A stretch of DNA of 55,623 nt from Clostridia bacterium. Its GTDB lineage: Bacteria; Bacillota; Clostridia; Oscillospirales; CAG-272. Below the pieces are notes generated by a model. It was not told the origin of the DNA. It searched no databases and was given only the letters and a program-made list of their open reading frames with translations. Every line of letters begins with the position of its first letter. The stretch's first letter is position 1. Location: contig JAFTLE010000007.1 in assembly GCA_017452895.1 (NCBI GenBank), forward strand, positions 1 to 55,623. Reading direction: 5' to 3'. Below are positions 1 to 9,034 of this stretch, piece by piece. A program made the translations under genes and the position numbers.

Positions 1-1
1 C

Positions 2-2326
2 TATTTCAAAAACGAGGCGATTCCGTGGGCTTGGGAATTTCTGACCTCGAAGGAGTGGCTCGCGATCCCCGAGGAGCTGCTTTGGCCCTCGGTCTACGAG
101 GAGGACGACGAGGCGTACGAGCTTTGGAACAAGGTCATCGGCGTGCCCGCAGAGCGCATCACGCGCCTTGGGAAGGCGGACAACTTCTGGGAGCACGGCT
201 CGGGTCCCTGCGGTCCCTGCTCGGAGATCTACTTTGACCGCGGCGAAAAGTACGGCTGCGGCTCGCCGAACTGCCGCCCCGGCTGTGACTGCGACCGCTT
301 TATGGAGATCTGGAACAACGTTTTCTCGCAGTTCAACAACGACGGCAACGGCAACTATACCGAGCTTGCCAAGAAGAATATCGACACGGGTATGGGGCTT
401 GAGCGTCTTGCGTGCGTAATGCAGGGCGTTGACAATATGTTTGAGGTCGACTCGATCCGCAAGGTGCTGGATTCTGTCTGCGCCATCGCGGGCAAGTCTT
501 ACGGCAAGGATGCCGACAACGACGTCTCGATCCGCGTGATCACCGACCACGTCCGCAGCGCGACCTTTATGATCTCCGACGGTGTTATTCCGTCGAACGA
601 GGGACGCGGCTACGTTCTGCGCCGCATTCTGCGCCGCGCCTGCCGCCACGGCAAGCTGCTCGGCATTGAGCGCCGCTTCTTGCCCGAGCTTTGCGAGGTC
701 GCCATCGGCGAATCGGCAGACGCATATCCCGCGCTCCGTGAAAAGCGCGACTATATCTTGAAGGTCATTTCGCTTGAGGAGGAGCGCTTCAACGCAACGA
801 TCGACGCTGGTCTTTCGATCCTCTCCGAGCTGATCGAAAGGGCGAAGGGGAACGGCAAGACTCTGCTTGACGGTGCCGACGCCTTCAAGCTTTACGACAC
901 CTACGGCTTCCCCTACGACCTCACGCGTGAAATCGCGGAGGAGGCAGGGCTCTCGCTTGACGAGGCCGGCTTCCGCGCCCTGATGGAGGAGCAACGCGTC
1001 CGTGCGCGTGCCGCACGCGGTAACATCAGCGGCTGGTCGGATTCCGAAAAATCGCTTCTCAACGATCTTCCCAAGACCGACTTTGTCGGCTATACCGAAA
1101 ACGAGACCGAGGCGCGCGTGCTTGCGATCCTCTCCGACGACCGCACGGTCGACAGCGTCAACGAGGGTGAATGCACCGTAATCCTCGACCGCACCGTGTT
1201 TTACGGTGAGGGTGGCGGTCAGGTCGGCGATACGGGTATGCTTACCGCCGACGGCGTCGCACTCACGGTCAACGACACCAAAAAGAGCGACGGCGTTTAC
1301 ATCCACCTTTGCACCCTTGAGACGGGCGTGCTGAAGGCGGGCGACAGCGTCAGAGCAAGGATCGACATTGACCGCCGCACGGCGATCCGCCGCAACCACT
1401 CGGCGTGCCACCTTCTGCAGGCGGCTCTGCGCGCGGTGCTAGGCTCACACGTTGAGCAGGCGGGCTCGTATGTGGACGAGGCGCGTCTGCGCTTCGACTT
1501 CTCGCACTTCGCCGCCCTCACGGCGGAGGAGCTTTCGCGCGTGGAGGCACTCGTCAACGCACATATTCTCGCGGCTGAGGCGGGAAAAACCCTCGTGACC
1601 GATATGGAGACCGCAAAGGCACACGGTGCGATGGCTCTCTTCGGCGAAAAGTACGGTGCCGAGGTCCGTATGGTGAAGCTTGGAGACTTCTCGACCGAGC
1701 TTTGCGGCGGTACGCACGTATCCTCGACGGGTGAGATCGGTCTTTTCAAGATCCTCTCCGAGTCCTCGGTTGCCGCAGGCGTTCGCCGTATTGAGGCAAC
1801 CACCGCGTGCGGCGTGCTCTCCCTACTCGCCGAAAAGGATGCGCTGATCGCCGCGACCGCGCGTGAGCTGAAGGCGGCAAATCCCGCCGACCTCTCAAAA
1901 CGCGCGTCTGCCGTCGTTGATGAAAACCGCGAGCTGCGCCGTGCGCTCGATTCCGCAAACGCAAAGCTTGCAAACGCAAAGCTTGACTCTCTGCTTGCCT
2001 CCGCCGAAGCGGTCGGCGCGCTCCGCCTTCTGACGGCGAAGCTCGAGATGCGCCCCGACGAGGCACGCGGTATGTGCGACACCATCAAGGAAAAATATCC
2101 CGACATGGTTGCCGTCTTCGCCGTGACCTTCGACGGCAAGCTCAACTTCGTGGCTTGCTGCGGTGCGGCGGCTGTAAAAGCGGGTGCCCACGCAGGCAAC
2201 ATCCTCAAAAGCATCAGCGCGATTGCAGGCGGTAAGGGCGGCGGACGCCCCGACAGCGCAATGAGTGGCGGACGCGATCTTGATAAGATTGATGAGGCGC
2301 TTGCTGCCGTAAAGAATCTGCTTTAA
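2..2326 (+). CDS. alaS: Alanine--tRNA ligase, 5' end outside the window
   Basis: The frame is open from base 2, so the gene begins before the window; against a usual length near 870-880 residues about the first 100 are missing. It charges tRNA-Ala in the cytoplasm and clears mischarged Ser/Gly. The visible start (FKNEAIPWAWEFLT) is class II aminoacylation domain. The editing domain carries both halves of its zinc site: HSACH near base 1397 and CGGTH near base 1703. An Ala/Glu-rich helical stretch follows, then the C-Ala domain with the glycine-rich segment KGGGRPDSAMSGG. A hairpin terminator begins about 10 bases after the stop. Identification rests on these family motifs and is secure; only the N-terminus cannot be judged. 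Confidence 0.97.
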   Translation, partial: YFKNEAIPWAWEFLTSKEWLAIPEELLWPSVYEEDDEAYELWNKVIGVPAERITRLGKADNFWEHGSGPCGPCSEIYFDRGEKYGCGSPNCRPGCDCDRFMEIWNNVFSQFNNDGNGNYTELAKKNIDTGMGLERLACVMQGVDNMFEVDSIRKVLDSVCAIAGKSYGKDADNDVSIRVITDHVRSATFMISDGVIPSNEGRGYVLRRILRRACRHGKLLGIERRFLPELCEVAIGESADAYPALREKRDYILKVISLEEERFNATIDAGLSILSELIERAKGNGKTLLDGADAFKLYDTYGFPYDLTREIAEEAGLSLDEAGFRALMEEQRVRARAARGNISGWSDSEKSLLNDLPKTDFVGYTENETEARVLAILSDDRTVDSVNEGECTVILDRTVFYGEGGGQVGDTGMLTADGVALTVNDTKKSDGVYIHLCTLETGVLKAGDSVRARIDIDRRTAIRRNHSACHLLQAALRAVLGSHVEQAGSYVDEARLRFDFSHFAALTAEELSRVEALVNAHILAAEAGKTLVTDMETAKAHGAMALFGEKYGAEVRMVKLGDFSTELCGGTHVSSTGEIGLFKILSESSVAAGVRRIEATTACGVLSLLAEKDALIAATARELKAANPADLSKRASAVVDENRELRRALDSANAKLANAKLDSLLASAEAVGALRLLTAKLEMRPDEARGMCDTIKEKYPDMVAVFAVTFDGKLNFVACCGAAAVKAGAHAGNILKSISAIAGGKGGGRPDSAMSGGRDLDKIDEALAAVKNLL

Positions 2327-2335
2327 TATCAAACG

Positions 2336-2369
2336 AAAAGGCTTTCACTTTGACGTGAAAGCCTTTTTT
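2336..2369. terminator. Terminator between alaS and the convergent membrane gene
   Basis: The arms GGCTTTCAC and GTGAAAGCC enclose a 6-base loop, with A-tracts before and T-tracts after. The T-run is usable on both strands, so it can end alaS and the converging gene at 2389-2718. Confidence 0.9.
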
Positions 2370-2388
2370 ATATCAACTTTTATTTACA

Positions 2389-2718
2389 TTAAAAGAGCGT
2401 GCCGATCAAAAGCAGCTGCTCCACCTCGTTGATCATCGTATACATATTATAGATCAGTAGCGGGATTGCAATCACGGTCGCGACGATGCCGAGGATCAGG
2501 CCGACGAGCGACGCGGTGGAAAAGCTGCCGTTTTGCTTGCGGTCAAGCACGGCAAACACGATCGCAAGGATCGAGGGCAAAAGACCCATACAGATCATCG
2601 AAAAAATACCGAGGATCAGCGACGCTGTCGCAAAATGATTGTTCCGCGGGCGCATTTGTCTCGGATCGATCGGCACATACCCGCCGAAGGGATTGTTTGG
2701 ATCATAATTTCCGTTCAT
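2389..2718 (-). CDS. Small two-helix membrane protein, DUF4190-like
   Basis: The product is 109 residues. The start is the ATG at 2718, chosen because GGAGG lies 7 bases upstream; an in-frame ATG at 2736 lacks such a site. A hydrophilic Asn/Pro-rich N-terminus (NGNYDPNNPFGGY) precedes two hydrophobic segments (around residues 32-55 and 68-92) with small-residue patterns (ASLILGIFSM and SLVGLILGIVA) typical of DUF4190-type proteins. Such proteins are integral to the cytoplasmic membrane and have no assigned function. It has its own promoter (2753-2781) and stands alone between alaS and the spoVA operon, so context does not suggest a role. Confidence 0.7.
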   Translation of the reverse strand: MNGNYDPNNPFGGYVPIDPRQMRPRNNHFATASLILGIFSMICMGLLPSILAIVFAVLDRKQNGSFSTASLVGLILGIVATVIAIPLLIYNMYTMINEVEQLLLIGTLF

Positions 2719-2752
2719 GTTCACGCCTCCGTTCATTTCTCTTACGCATTCT

Positions 2753-2781
2753 ATTGTAACACTCTTTTTCGATTTTTGCAA
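2753..2781 (-). promoter_or_regulatory. SigA-type promoter of the DUF4190-like gene
   Basis: On the minus strand TTGCAA (2781-2776) and TACAAT (2758-2753) are separated by 17 bases, about 35 bases upstream of the chosen start codon. Confidence 0.75.
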
Positions 2782-2865
2782 GCCCTTTTCAAAAAGCCGT
2801 TTTTTAAAGTATAGCGCCCAACCCTTCATTTTACTTAAAAATAAGGTTTCCCTTCAAAAACGCGG

Positions 2866-2894
2866 GTATATTTTCCCCCGCGCGTGCCATACTC
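2866..2894 (+). promoter_or_regulatory. Forespore (SigG/SigF-type) promoter of the spoVA operon
   Basis: GTATA (2866-2870) and CATACTC (2888-2894) are separated by 17 bases. This fits the forespore consensus GHATR-N17/18-CATWHTA with one mismatch at the last base. It lies 19 bases before the spoVAC start, with the GGGGGG ribosome-binding site in between. In Bacillus the spoVA operon is SigG-dependent, which agrees. Confidence 0.65.
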
Positions 2895-2913
2895 AACAAA
2901 AAGGGGGGCTCTT

Positions 2914-3357
2914 ATGGATCAAAAGCACTATGAAAGACGGGTGGCGGCGCGTGCGGCACGCTCGCCCGTTTTTAAAAACTGTATTGCCGCGTTTTTCTTC
3001 GGCGGCGGCATCTGCGCGCTCGGGCAGGGGCTGTCTTTTCTTTACCGCGCCCTCGGCGTACCACACAGAACGGCGGCCGCACTTGTGACGGCGTCGCTGA
3101 TCTTCCTTGCGGCGCTGCTTACGGGGCTCGGTGTCTTTGATAAACTCGCACGCATCGCGGGGGCGGGCACGCTCGTTCCTGTTACGGGCTTTGCTAACTC
3201 GGTCGTCTCCCCCGCGCTCGACACGAAAAATGAGGGGCTCGTGCTCGGCGTCGGGGCGAAGATCTTTACGGTCGCAGGCCCCGTGCTTCTTTTCGGCACG
3301 CTCGCGGGCTGTATTTACGGCGTAATCTATGCGGTTTTCTACGGGTTCTTTTTATGA
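2914..3357 (+). CDS. spoVAC: Stage V sporulation protein AC, dipicolinate channel subunit
   Basis: The 147-residue SpoVAC family protein is an inner spore membrane subunit of the SpoVA complex, which moves Ca-dipicolinate into the forespore and out at germination; the Bacillus protein behaves as a mechanosensitive channel. Three or four hydrophobic segments are visible, and the conserved core GTLVPVTGFANSVVSPALD lies near residues 88-106. The ATG at 2914 follows a strong GGGGGG site, which excludes an in-frame ATG 30 bases upstream. It overlaps spoVAD by ATGA and is the first gene of spoVAC-spoVAD-spoVAE. Only these three SpoVA subunits are present here, the usual minimal clostridial set. Confidence 0.95.
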   Translation: MDQKHYERRVAARAARSPVFKNCIAAFFFGGGICALGQGLSFLYRALGVPHRTAAALVTASLIFLAALLTGLGVFDKLARIAGAGTLVPVTGFANSVVSPALDTKNEGLVLGVGAKIFTVAGPVLLFGTLAGCIYGVIYAVFYGFFL

Positions 3358-4349
3358 ATCGGGTACTGCGGCTTCAGGTGCCAATACGGATTGCCGCGGC
3401 GGCAAGTGCCGTCGGGTATGAGGAATTTCGCGGTCCGCTTGGCGAAAAATTCGATTTTCACGACGATAGCGACCGCTTCGGCGAGTCGACCTTTGAGCGC
3501 GCGGAGGGTGAGATTGGGCATATCGCACTCAATCTCGCCTTAAAAAAGGCAGGGCTCTCGCACACCGAGATCGATCTGCTCTTTGCGGGCGATCTTCAGA
3601 ATCAATGCGTCGCCTCCTCGGGCGGACTTCTCTCCTTTGGGATTCCCTATATCGGTCTCTACGGTGCTTGCTCCACGCTGGGGGAAGGGCTTTTTTCCGC
3701 CGCGCTCGCCCTCTCGGGTGCGACAGCGCTTTCACGCGTTGCCGTCGTCACGACCTCGCACAACTCCGCGGCGGAACGACAGTTCCGTCTGCCGCTGGAG
3801 TACGGCGGTCAGCGTACCCCGACTGCACAGTGGACGGCGACCGCGGGGGGTGCGTTTCTGCTCGATCGCGAAAAGCAGGGGGTCCTGATCACGCACGTAA
3901 TGGCGGGGCGGATCCTTGACTACGGCATCCGCGACCCCGCCAATATGGGCGCGGCGATGGCACCCGCCGCCGCGGACAGTATTCTCACCTATCTTGAAAA
4001 AACACGCACGGCACCCGAGGATTATGACGCGATCGTCACGGGCGATCTTGGGCGTGAGGGGAGCGCGCTCCTTTCGGAGCTTCTCCTCAAGCATAGCGTC
4101 AGGCTCAACAATCACAGCGACTGCGGCTCGATGCTCTATTACGAAAAAAAACAGGACTCCCACGCGGGCGGCAGCGGATGCGGATGCAGTGCCGCCGTCC
4201 TTGCAGCGCATTTTCTGCCGCTGTTGCAGGGCGGTGCGCTCCGTCGGATGCTCCTGATCCCGACGGGTGCGCTGATGAGTCCGTCAAGCATCGCGCAGGG
4301 AGGCAGTATCGCGGGCATCGCTCCCGTCGTTTGTTTGGAGGTTTTGTAA
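3354..4349 (+). CDS. spoVAD: Stage V sporulation protein AD, dipicolinate-binding subunit
   Basis: The 331-residue protein has a thiolase/ketoacyl-synthase-like fold without catalytic function; in Bacillus SpoVAD binds dipicolinic acid directly on the inner spore membrane. Family landmarks are AGDLQNQCVASSGGLLSFGI near residue 83, YGACSTLGEG near residue 107 and the glycine-rich GGSGCGCSAAV in the C-terminal part. There is no membrane segment, as expected for a peripheral subunit. Translation is coupled to spoVAC through an ATGA overlap, and spoVAE starts directly after its stop. Confidence 0.96.
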   Translation: MNRVLRLQVPIRIAAAASAVGYEEFRGPLGEKFDFHDDSDRFGESTFERAEGEIGHIALNLALKKAGLSHTEIDLLFAGDLQNQCVASSGGLLSFGIPYIGLYGACSTLGEGLFSAALALSGATALSRVAVVTTSHNSAAERQFRLPLEYGGQRTPTAQWTATAGGAFLLDREKQGVLITHVMAGRILDYGIRDPANMGAAMAPAAADSILTYLEKTRTAPEDYDAIVTGDLGREGSALLSELLLKHSVRLNNHSDCGSMLYYEKKQDSHAGGSGCGCSAAVLAAHFLPLLQGGALRRMLLIPTGALMSPSSIAQGGSIAGIAPVVCLEVL

Positions 4350-4715
4350 ATGTTAGTTGACGTTTTGAACGCGTTTTGGGTCGGCGGTCTCTTTTGCGTG
4401 CTGGCACAGCTTCTGATTGACCTGACGAAGCTGACACCCGCGCGTGTGCTGGTCTTTTACGTCGTGCTTGGCGTTTTCCTTGGAGCTGTCGGCGTATACG
4501 AGCCACTTTACGACTTCGCGGGGTGCGGTGTCTCGGTGCCGCTTGTCGGCTTCGGCGGCGCGATCGCACGCGGCGTGCGGGAGGCGATTCATACCGACGG
4601 TGCCATCGGCATCCTCTCGGGCGGTCTTACTGCCGCCTCGGTCGGTACGACGGCGGCACTCGTTTTCGGATATCTTGCGGCGATCTTTTTCAAATCCAAG
4701 CCGAAGCGAATGTAG
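4350..4715 (+). CDS. spoVAE: Stage V sporulation protein AE (AEb type)
   Basis: The 121-residue membrane protein has four hydrophobic segments and the conserved motif VPLVGFGGAIARGVREAI near residues 69-86, typical of SpoVAE(b). It is the third membrane partner of the SpoVA dipicolinate channel. The ATG directly follows the spoVAD stop, and its ribosome-binding site (GGAGG, near 4337) lies inside the end of spoVAD. A strong terminator closes the operon. The small soluble SpoVAEa subunit and SpoVAA/AB/AF of Bacillus are absent. Confidence 0.95.
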   Translation: MLVDVLNAFWVGGLFCVLAQLLIDLTKLTPARVLVFYVVLGVFLGAVGVYEPLYDFAGCGVSVPLVGFGGAIARGVREAIHTDGAIGILSGGLTAASVGTTAALVFGYLAAIFFKSKPKRM

Positions 4716-4717
4716 AG

Positions 4718-4750
4718 AAAAAAGGGGCTTTTCAAAAAGCCCCTTTTTTT
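4718..4750. terminator. Bidirectional terminator between spoVAE and the ABC exporter
   Basis: The arms GGGGCTTTT and AAAAGCCCC are flanked by A- and T-tracts. It serves the converging spoVA and ABC-exporter operons, whose stops lie only 33 bases apart. Confidence 0.9.
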
Positions 4751-6719
4751 ATTCTAACTCTTTTTTGCCCGTGTAAAGCTCGTAATAGCGTCCCTTCATC
4801 GCAAGCAGCGTATCGTGATCGCCGCGCTCAATGATCTCGCCCTTTTCCAGCACCATAATGGCATCGCTGTTGCGGACGGTAGAGAGTCTGTGCGCGATCA
4901 CGAAGGTCGTGCGGTCCTCCATCAACGCATCCATACCGCGCTCGATCAGCCGCTCGGTACGCGTATCGACCGAGCTTGTCGCCTCGTCAAGCACGAGTAT
5001 CGGCGCACGCGAGAGTGCCGCGCGTGCAATATTGAGCAGCTGTCGCTGTCCCTGCGAGAGGTTTGCGCCGTTGCCCTCGATCATCGTATCGTAGCCGTGC
5101 TCCAGCCGCATAATGAAGCTGTGTGCCGACGCGGTCCTTGCCGCGGCAACGATCTCCTCGTCGGTCGCGTCAAGCCGCCCGTAGCGGATATTTTCGCGCA
5201 CCGTACCCGTAAAGAGATTGGTCTCCTGCAGGACCATTGCGATATTGCGCCGCAGCTCCTTTAGCTGATAGTCCTTGATATCCACGCCGTCGATCGTAAT
5301 CCGTCCCGATCTTATATCGTAAAAGCGGTTGAGCAGATTCGTGATCGTCGTCTTCCCCGCGCCCGTACTGCCGACGAAGGCGATCTTCTGCCCGGGGTGC
5401 GCATAAAGCGAGATATTCTTCAGCACCGTCTGCCCCGGCAGGTAGCCGAAGCTGACGTTCTCCAGCACCACGTCGCCGCGGATGTTTTTCCCGTCCCTTG
5501 CGTCCGCTCGGTCGGCAGGCTCGGGCTCCTCATCCATCACGGCAAACACGCGCTCCGCACCCGCGAGGGCGGCGAACACCGTGCTCATATTCTGCGAGAT
5601 CATATTGATCGGCATAGAAAATTGGCGCGAGTAATTTGCGAAGACGGTCAGATCTCCGGGGCCCAACCCCGTCGTACACATCAGAATGCCGCCGATGCCG
5701 ATGGTCACGGCATAGCTGATCTGGCTCGTGTTCCCCATAATCGGACCCATAATACCGCCGAAAAACTGTGCCTTCAGCTGCTTGTCGCGCATATCGTTGT
5801 TGAGCAGCTCAAATTCCTCAACGCAGGTATCCTCGTGATTGAAGACCTTCACGACGCGCTGTCCCTTGACCGTCTCCTCGATATAGCCGTTCACCGCGCC
5901 GAGGGCGGCTTGCTGACTCTTATAGTGGCGGGCGGAGAATTTTGCGATCCGCGCGCCGCCGAGCATAAAGATCGGAATGAAAACCACCGTCACGAGCGTC
6001 AGCCAGATATTCGTCGTCACCATAAAGAAGAAGGTACCGAGCAGCGTAATCACGCCCGAGACCAGCGAGGTCAGCGTATTGTTCAGCATCATATCAATGT
6101 TGTCAACATCGTTTGTGAATCGGCTCATCACCTCACCGACGGGGTTTTTATCGTAATAGCGGACGGGTAGCATCGAGACCCTGTGGAACAGATCGTTACG
6201 GATCCGCTCGCTCGCCCCCTGCGAGACCGACAGCATAATCCTACTTTGCACGTAGGTGGTGACCACGCTGACGAGGTAAAAGCTGAACATAATGACGACC
6301 CCCGCAAAGACGTACGCCATCACCGTCGGGAATTTTCCGTAGGATGCGATTTTCTCAAAGATCGCCGTCTCGGCGACCCTTCCGATCACGCGGTCAGCGA
6401 CCCGTCCGATTGCGGAGAGCGAAATGTCGGCATCGGGCTTCAGCGCCAGCGTAATGCGGTTGATGATTGGAGAGAGCAGGTACGCACCGATAAGCGAGGA
6501 GACCGTGCTGAAAAGCATACAGAAAAGAACAGTGAACAGTCGGTATTTATAGACCGAAACGTAGGACCAGATCCGTCCGATCGTCTTTTTCATATCCTTC
6601 GGCTTTCCGTGCATCCGCATAGCGGGGCCGCCGCGGGGACCGCCCATCATCGGACGCTTCTGTCCCTTATCGCTTCTGCTGTAACGTGCCTGCAGATCGG
6701 CAAGACTTCTTTTTGCCAT
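4749..6719 (-). CDS. ABC exporter half-transporter, catalytically complete subunit
   Basis: The 656-residue protein fuses six membrane helices to an ATPase, as in BmrD/YfiC-type multidrug exporters. An N-terminal Arg/Met/Gly-rich cytoplasmic extension of about 45 residues precedes the first helix. The ATPase has Walker A GSTGAGKTT near 448, signature LSQGQ near 552, Walker B ILVLDEATSS with the catalytic Glu near 575, and the H-loop AHR near 606, so its own site is canonical. It starts 2 bases after the stop of the gene at 6722-8470, and the two are expected to form a heterodimer. The upstream MarR gene suggests efflux of an inducing compound. The substrate cannot be read from sequence. Confidence 0.9.
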   Translation of the reverse strand: MAKRSLADLQARYSRSDKGQKRPMMGGPRGGPAMRMHGKPKDMKKTIGRIWSYVSVYKYRLFTVLFCMLFSTVSSLIGAYLLSPIINRITLALKPDADISLSAIGRVADRVIGRVAETAIFEKIASYGKFPTVMAYVFAGVVIMFSFYLVSVVTTYVQSRIMLSVSQGASERIRNDLFHRVSMLPVRYYDKNPVGEVMSRFTNDVDNIDMMLNNTLTSLVSGVITLLGTFFFMVTTNIWLTLVTVVFIPIFMLGGARIAKFSARHYKSQQAALGAVNGYIEETVKGQRVVKVFNHEDTCVEEFELLNNDMRDKQLKAQFFGGIMGPIMGNTSQISYAVTIGIGGILMCTTGLGPGDLTVFANYSRQFSMPINMISQNMSTVFAALAGAERVFAVMDEEPEPADRADARDGKNIRGDVVLENVSFGYLPGQTVLKNISLYAHPGQKIAFVGSTGAGKTTITNLLNRFYDIRSGRITIDGVDIKDYQLKELRRNIAMVLQETNLFTGTVRENIRYGRLDATDEEIVAAARTASAHSFIMRLEHGYDTMIEGNGANLSQGQRQLLNIARAALSRAPILVLDEATSSVDTRTERLIERGMDALMEDRTTFVIAHRLSTVRNSDAIMVLEKGEIIERGDHDTLLAMKGRYYELYTGKKELE

Positions 6720-6721
6720 CC

Positions 6722-8470
6722 TTACGCCCCCCTTCTGTCGGTCTGCGACTCGTAAATCTCGCGGTATTCGGTATTGGTCGCGAGCAGCTCGTCGTGCGTG
6801 CCGATACCCGTCACACAGCCCTCGTTCATTACAATGATCTGATCGGCGTGCTGTACCGAGCCGATACGCTGAGCAATGATGATCTTCGTCGTGTCGCGCA
6901 GCTCCTCGCGGAAGGCGCGGCGGATCTCTGCCTCGGTCGCGGTGTCCACCGCGCTCGTTGAGTCATCAAGGATCAGAATTCTCGGCTTTTTGAGAAGCGC
7001 CCGCGCGATGCAAAGGCGTTGCTTCTGCCCGCCTGAGACGTTTGATCCGCCCTGACCGAGTGCCGTATCGTACCCGTCTGCAAAGGACTCGATAAAGCCG
7101 TGTGCCGCCGCAGAGCTTGCCGCCGCCTTGATCTGTTCATCGCTCGCGCTCTCGTCGCCCCAGCGCAGATTTTCGGCAATACTGCCCGAGAACAGTACAT
7201 TCTTCTGCAAGACCATACCGACCCCCTCGCGCAGATTATAGAGCGAGTAGTCGCGCACGTCCACGCCGTCTACTAAAACCGCCCCCTCGTCCACGTCGTA
7301 AAGGCGCGGGATCATAGAGACCAGCGTCGTTTTTCCGCACCCCGTTGAGCCGATGATGCCGACCGTGCTTCCCGCCTCGATTTTCAGGTCGATCGCGTTC
7401 AGCACCCTCCCCTCGCTCTTCTTATAATAACGGAAGGAGACGTTTTTAAATTTAATTTCTCCGCGGGTAACCCTCTTTTCCCTTTGCGTGGCGTTCTCAT
7501 CATGCAGATCGATCGATTCATCCAGCACCTCACGAATACGCCGCCCCGATGCCATCGCGCGGGAGGAATGCATTAAGAGCATGCTGATCATCATAAGAGA
7601 GGAGAGAATCTGCGTTACGTAGGTCAGAAAGGCCGACAGATCGCCGATCTCCATTCCGCCGATGAGCACGTTCCGTCCGCCGATGACAAGGACGGCGAGC
7701 GTCGTCAGATTCATCAGCACCGTCATCACGGGCTGAATGCAGATCATCACCTTCACGGCATTCATACCGTGCTCCTTCAGCTCTCTGTTTGCTTTCCCGA
7801 ACTTTTTCTTCTCCTGCTCCTCACGGACGAAGGATTTGACCACACGCACGTTCGTAATGCTCTCCTGCACCGTGGTGTTGAGGGTATCGATCTTCTTCTG
7901 CATCCTTGAAAAGCGGGAAAATCCGACGCGAATCATCCCGAAGACAAGCAAAAAGAGGATTGGCACCGTTACCGCAAAGACGAGCGACAAAGACGGCTTG
8001 ATCGAGATTGCCATAATCAGCGCACCAATCATCATACCGGGGGAGCGCAAAGCCATACGTAGGATCATATTCACAAAATTCTGCAGCTGTGTGACATCGT
8101 TGGTCAGACGCGTCAGAAGCGAGCCCGAGGTAAATTTATCAATATTGGAAAAGGAAAATTTCTGCACCTTTCGATAGACGTCAGCACGCAGATCCGCCGC
8201 GAAATTGACCGACGCCTTCGCGCCGAAATAAGCACCGCCGACACCGCCGAGCATCATCACGATCGCGATACCGATCATCCCGCACGCAATACCGATGCTC
8301 CGCCCAACCGTCAGGGTCGCCGCCGCCTGCTCGGTCGCCGTACCCGCCGTTACGACGAGTGAGAGCATCTTCGGCATCAGCACCTCGCCGATGACCTCGA
8401 CGATCATACAAAGCGGCCCTATTATAAAATAAGGAAGATAGGGCTTTACGTAGCGAAACCATCTTTTCAT
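6722..8470 (-). CDS. ABC exporter half-transporter, degenerate-site subunit
   Basis: The 582-residue protein has six membrane helices followed by an ATPase: Walker A GSTGCGKTT near 371 and signature VSGGQ near 477. The Walker B region reads LILDDSTSAVD near 495, with Asp where the catalytic Glu usually lies, and the H-loop reads IIAQR with Gln in place of His. These are the hallmarks of the non-hydrolysing half of heterodimeric exporters such as TM287/288 and BmrCD. Its partner is the downstream gene, which is intact at both positions. It starts one base after the MarR stop, so all three genes form one transcript from the promoter at 9035-9062. Confidence 0.9.
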   Translation of the reverse strand: MKRWFRYVKPYLPYFIIGPLCMIVEVIGEVLMPKMLSLVVTAGTATEQAAATLTVGRSIGIACGMIGIAIVMMLGGVGGAYFGAKASVNFAADLRADVYRKVQKFSFSNIDKFTSGSLLTRLTNDVTQLQNFVNMILRMALRSPGMMIGALIMAISIKPSLSLVFAVTVPILFLLVFGMIRVGFSRFSRMQKKIDTLNTTVQESITNVRVVKSFVREEQEKKKFGKANRELKEHGMNAVKVMICIQPVMTVLMNLTTLAVLVIGGRNVLIGGMEIGDLSAFLTYVTQILSSLMMISMLLMHSSRAMASGRRIREVLDESIDLHDENATQREKRVTRGEIKFKNVSFRYYKKSEGRVLNAIDLKIEAGSTVGIIGSTGCGKTTLVSMIPRLYDVDEGAVLVDGVDVRDYSLYNLREGVGMVLQKNVLFSGSIAENLRWGDESASDEQIKAAASSAAAHGFIESFADGYDTALGQGGSNVSGGQKQRLCIARALLKKPRILILDDSTSAVDTATEAEIRRAFREELRDTTKIIIAQRIGSVQHADQIIVMNEGCVTGIGTHDELLATNTEYREIYESQTDRRGA

Positions 8471-8471
8471 A

Positions 8472-8993
8472 TTATTCCCCCTCCTTTATTTCAGATAGGA
8501 TCGAGTCGCGCACCGTACGCAAAAGCGTGCACAGCTCCTCTTTTTTTTCCTCAGTTATATCCCGCATCAGCGCCGCGTCAAGAGAGGAAAGCGATTCCCT
8601 AATCCCCCTTTGCAGCTCTCTGCCCGCATCGGTCAAGCGGATACAAACACCCCGCCGATCGGTTGGATTTTTACTCTTTTCAATCAATCCGCAATGCTCC
8701 ATCTCGGACAGCTCGACACTCAGCGACGCACCCGAAAGATGCGAATGCTCTATCAAATCTGTCAGGGATGCCGTCTCGTTATGCGACAGATAATGTAGGA
8801 TCATCCTGCGCGAATAGGTCATTCCCGCCCCGTGTGGCAGGGTCTGCTTCAATGCGATCGAGAATAGCTTTGAAATCTCATTGATCAACATCCCCGCCGT
8901 CGGACGGACTCCGTCCTTTTTTTCCGCGAGGGAATGCTCGTGTCCTCTTTTGATCTGTAAAAGGTCTCTTTCCGTTAATCTTTTTTCCTTCAT
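8472..8993 (-). CDS. MarR-family transcriptional regulator of the ABC exporter
   Basis: The 173-residue protein carries a winged helix typical of MarR: recognition region HSHLSGASLSVELSEMEHCG near residues 83-102 and wing motif NPTDRRGVCIRLTDAGREL near 108-126, including the conserved DRR. About 30 charged residues precede the domain. MarR proteins are dimeric repressors that release DNA on binding small molecules. It is the first gene of the operon with two ABC exporter halves, and a 13-bp near-palindrome beside the promoter is a natural binding site, so autorepression with control of efflux is likely. The start at 8993 is supported by GGAG 5 bases upstream. Confidence 0.88.
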   Translation of the reverse strand: MKEKRLTERDLLQIKRGHEHSLAEKKDGVRPTAGMLINEISKLFSIALKQTLPHGAGMTYSRRMILHYLSHNETASLTDLIEHSHLSGASLSVELSEMEHCGLIEKSKNPTDRRGVCIRLTDAGRELQRGIRESLSSLDAALMRDITEEKKEELCTLLRTVRDSILSEIKEGE

Positions 8994-9018
8994 TTTTTCT
9001 CCGCTTTTTAATCATTTA

Positions 9019-9031
9019 TTTAGTTAACAAA
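9019..9031. promoter_or_regulatory. Probable MarR operator
   Basis: TTTAGTTAACAAA is a near-perfect palindrome centred on GTTAAC, placed just downstream of the -10 box of the marR-ABC promoter. GTTAAC-centred palindromes are common MarR-family sites. The assignment is inference from position and symmetry. Confidence 0.6.
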
Positions 9032-9034
9032 ATA

